Source of the DNA: Euplotes cf. woodruffi 2 WChen-2021
Taxonomy: Eukaryota > Ciliophora > Spirotrichea > Euplotida > Euplotidae
Length of the DNA: 20,725 bases
NCBI GenBank assembly: GCA_021441665.1
Contig: JAGYYN010006100.1
Span: forward strand, 1 to 20,725
Reading direction: 5' to 3'
Shown: positions 18,463-20,725 of the stretch, piece by piece
Position numbering within the stretch: the first letter of the stretch is position 1
Layout of the letters: every line of letters begins with the position of its first letter
The notes under the pieces: generated by a model
The model's input: the letters and a program-made list of their open reading frames with translations, nothing else
What the model was told of the DNA's origin: nothing
The model's database searches: none
Program-made: the position numbers and the translations under genes

Positions 18463-20585
18463 TTATCAAAATAACTTCTTCTTGACAGTTGACCGTTCGA
18501 GCCTCGTTCTTCTTGAACTATCCCTTTTGCACTGTTGAGTCTCTTCTCTAATCGAAATTAACTAAAGTTATTACTCAATATTTTCAGGTTCATCAAGCTG
18601 CTTTAGCAAACTCGCAATCATCTTTTTGTGGTTCAGAGTCGACTCTGGCTCTTTATTTTTGAGGAAGCTTGGCGACTTAAAGGAGAATTGACTTTTAGTT
18701 GAAATATTTTGCTTCACTCAGTTTTGCTTATACTGAATCTGGTTCATTGGAATGCTCCCTTGGCTTACGTTATGTCCAACATGGCTTAACATGTTTTTGT
18801 TGAATACGATCTGGGTGCGGTCAAGATTCGCATTACCGATGGCTTTCTTTTCTAAGCTGTTGAGCCTCGGCGTAATTGGTATTTTGTACCTATTCTGCAC
18901 TATGTCACTAATCCTTCTTTCACCAATCCCAGGTTTACATGGAGTGAGGTATTTTGAATAGTTTTTAATCTTCGATTGCTTTGGCTCTTTTGGCTGCTTT
19001 CAAGCAGATGATGCGTTCTCTGGAGACTTGAATAATTCGTTTACAGGGCGATAAGCAAAACTTTTCTTTGATTTGTTGTACCCTCAAGCTTCTAAATTAC
19101 ATAGCGAATTAATCTATTTTCACGACTGTTGTTAGCAAATTAACTTATTATAATAAATCTGAGTTGTCTAGTTCATATAATAAATACCAAACTGATCGGT
19201 GGATCTATCATAGCAGTGCAGTTCGTTTTAACTTACTCGAATTACTAATTCTATCATTGTCACTTTGGTTTTTAGGCGATATCCATTTACTCACGCTTGC
19301 TGGGGTTGACGTTATCGAAGAGAGATTGCTAATTTTCGAAGTGCTAATATTCGATGAAGTATCTGAGTTATCCAAGTTCACAAATTTATACCGCCGATCA
19401 TCGTATTGCGCAAGCATCTCCTCGACTTCTTTCTCAGATTTTGTTTTTAATTGTTTATCCTTTAGGTTATTTGCATTTCTTTTTATTTTGTCTGTCTGTT
19501 GGTAAAGAATCTAGGTCTTTTGTATTAGATCATATTTTGGTACTTTGATTCTATTGCAATTATTAAAGTTCGTTACTTCAAGTTTGTAATGTTCAGTATG
19601 ATCTTGAGTTCGCATATTCGGTATTGCATTCACCTGTCGTTCAGTCTTTCCTTTATTAATATTGAACTTAGCTCTGTACTTCGAAATCGACTTCCTTTTG
19701 TGATCTATAAAAATAATCAGTAGTCATTTCAACCTTCTTTATCATTCTTAGCATTTTGAAGTTTTTGAATCGCCTTTTCGCGCTCTGCTTTTACATTTTT
19801 GCTTCTGACTCTCGACTTCGAAGGTTTGATATACTTCACAGGAAGAGCTTCGTGAGATGGAGACATCACCACCGAGTTCTTGAGCATAGCAGCACCTGGA
19901 GTTACCGAAAGTGAAGGGTACACTTTAGTTGGCATCCGACTAGTCAATCAGCTCTTCTGGCATGCAATAATACTATTCTCCCGTTGACTGCATTTATAAT
20001 TGTTCTCTTTATTTCTGGGTGTTCTTGACGAGTCTCGAAGAAATATTCTGAGTCGTCTCCTTTTGGCTCCTCTCTGGCTCAGATCAGTTGCTTAATAAAA
20101 ACGTATCGGTGTTGAGCGATTTCTGATTGATATTGTTAAACTGGCTGTTTTGCTGAATTTGCTGGAAAGCACGATTACTCGATAAATAAGACTTGTAAGA
20201 ATCGCTTTCCGCAAGAGTTGAGTTGCCTTTGTCAGAGAGTCCATTTAGCTTGGTTTCAATCGATTCTAGCTTTTCTTTGATCTTATTAAGCATGAGGTGC
20301 TCGAACATGCTTGTTTCATCGATCCGCTGCGTTTGGTTCTTTGTCTCCTCAGGTTCTATAATCCTCATGAGTCGATAAAGTAAGCTTAAACCCCAACGAG
20401 TCGCGAATACACAGAGCATATCACGATTAACGGTGAAAGACCTTACTGATAGCCTTGATAGATGAACTGTCTTCTCTCGGCAGGCTGTTCGACTGATAGA
20501 AATTATACGCATTGTCTCTGATTTCTCTATTTTTGCGCTTTTGTGATTCCCAGCATTGCGGAGAAAGAGGGTTGCCAGCTTTCAT
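18463..20585 (-). CDS. Unknown Ser/Asn/Lys-rich protein with one +1 frameshift
   Basis: Not recognised; about 598 residues, mostly polar and probably disordered, with a short helical stretch (MLNKIKEKLESIETKLNGLS). Exons: 20447-20585, 19734-20355 (containing the shift), 19544-19704, 19237-19510, 18575-19091 and 18463-18547. Introns are 91, 29, 33, 145 and 27 nt, all in phase. The frame stops at AAA-TAA (20009-20014) and resumes one base on (KENNYKCSQRENSIIACQKS). The 33-nt intron is a multiple of three but contains an in-frame TAG, so it must be removed. The last intron hides a TAA TAA pair at 18571. ATG 20583-20585 has the local start context AATAAAATG. Repeated SPS/TP-type Ser/Pro spots suggest a phosphorylated scaffold, but this is a guess. 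Confidence 0.75.
20009..20014 (-). promoter_or_regulatory. +1 frameshift site AAA-TAA-A
   Basis: Frame ..SSRLVKNTQK stops; skipping one base opens 92 codons up to the 29-nt intron 19705-19733. In the unshifted frame a second stop follows within a few codons. Confidence 0.85.
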
Positions 20586-20683
20586 TTTATTAGTATAAAA
20601 TTTAATGATTAAATTTATAATTTGCACATTCAAACGGCCACTTTTGTACTGGCTTTAGCAGGAATACTGGTGATTATAATAAA

Positions 20684-20725
20684 ATGAAAAGATGCGGGAA
20701 TAAGAACAAAGGAAATAAAAGGGAC
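20684..20725 (+). CDS. Start of an unknown gene, cut by the window edge
   Basis: ATG in the context ATAATAAAATG, the same as four other starts in this window, followed by 14 open codons (MKRCGNKNKGNKRD) to the edge. Divergent from the gene ending at 20585 with 98 bp between the two starts. Too short for any family call. Confidence 0.45.
   Translation, partial: MKRCGNKNKGNKRD

Noticed and set aside
18752-18961. Plus-strand frames opposite the minus genes (also 19164-19505)
   Set aside because: Shadows of well-supported minus-strand exons.
1-20725. Transposons, IS elements, CRISPR arrays, rRNA
   Set aside because: No transposase-like frame, long terminal repeats, tandem spacer pattern or rRNA-like sequence was found by eye.

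Overview
The window reads as nuclear DNA of a hypotrich-type ciliate close to Euplotes. Three independent signs agree. (1) TGA is a sense codon that fits cysteine best: conserved families stay open only if TGA is read, and at the signature of a BT1-family transporter (RICPKK) the TGA falls where relatives have Cys, while Trp is written TGG. TAA and TAG remain stops. (2) Many reading frames stop at AAA-TAA or AAA-TAG and continue exactly one base further on, the hallmark of Euplotes +1 ribosomal frameshifting. (3) Introns are tiny GT..AG introns, mostly 21-60 nt and several exactly 25 nt. All gene models below use TGA = Cys and were spliced by hand; phases were checked across each junction.

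Layout, left to right. Minus strand: a partial unknown gene (1-411 or somewhat beyond), an unknown Lys/Ser-rich gene (796-2050) and a two-fold cyclin (2297-3558). Plus strand: a BT1/folate-biopterin-type transporter (4113-5910). Minus: a seven-helix membrane protein (6016-7167). Plus: a coiled-coil protein (7302-9508) and a run of coding blocks for basic, disordered sequence (9652-13424), which may be one gene interrupted by two long AT-rich insertions of about 690-700 nt, or two to three genes. Minus: a very large tubulin-tyrosine-ligase-like (TTLL) gene with a helical, armadillo-like tail (13914-17369), a NUDT5-type ADP-sugar pyrophosphatase (17513-18362) and a Ser/Asn/Lys-rich protein (18463-20585). 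Plus: the first codons of another gene at 20684.

Gene spacing is often only 100-150 bp, and about ten genes sit on one stretch. Euplotes somatic chromosomes are normally gene-sized, so I infer germline (micronuclear) DNA or a euplotid with long somatic chromosomes; the sequence cannot decide between these. No transposon, rRNA, tRNA or CRISPR was seen. The genes do not form a pathway; several (TTLL, coiled-coil, cyclin) suit cytoskeleton or cell-cycle roles.

The most striking content is the density of frameshift sites: eight strong AAA-TAR sites, four of them in the single TTLL gene, plus weaker +1 and possible +2 sites.
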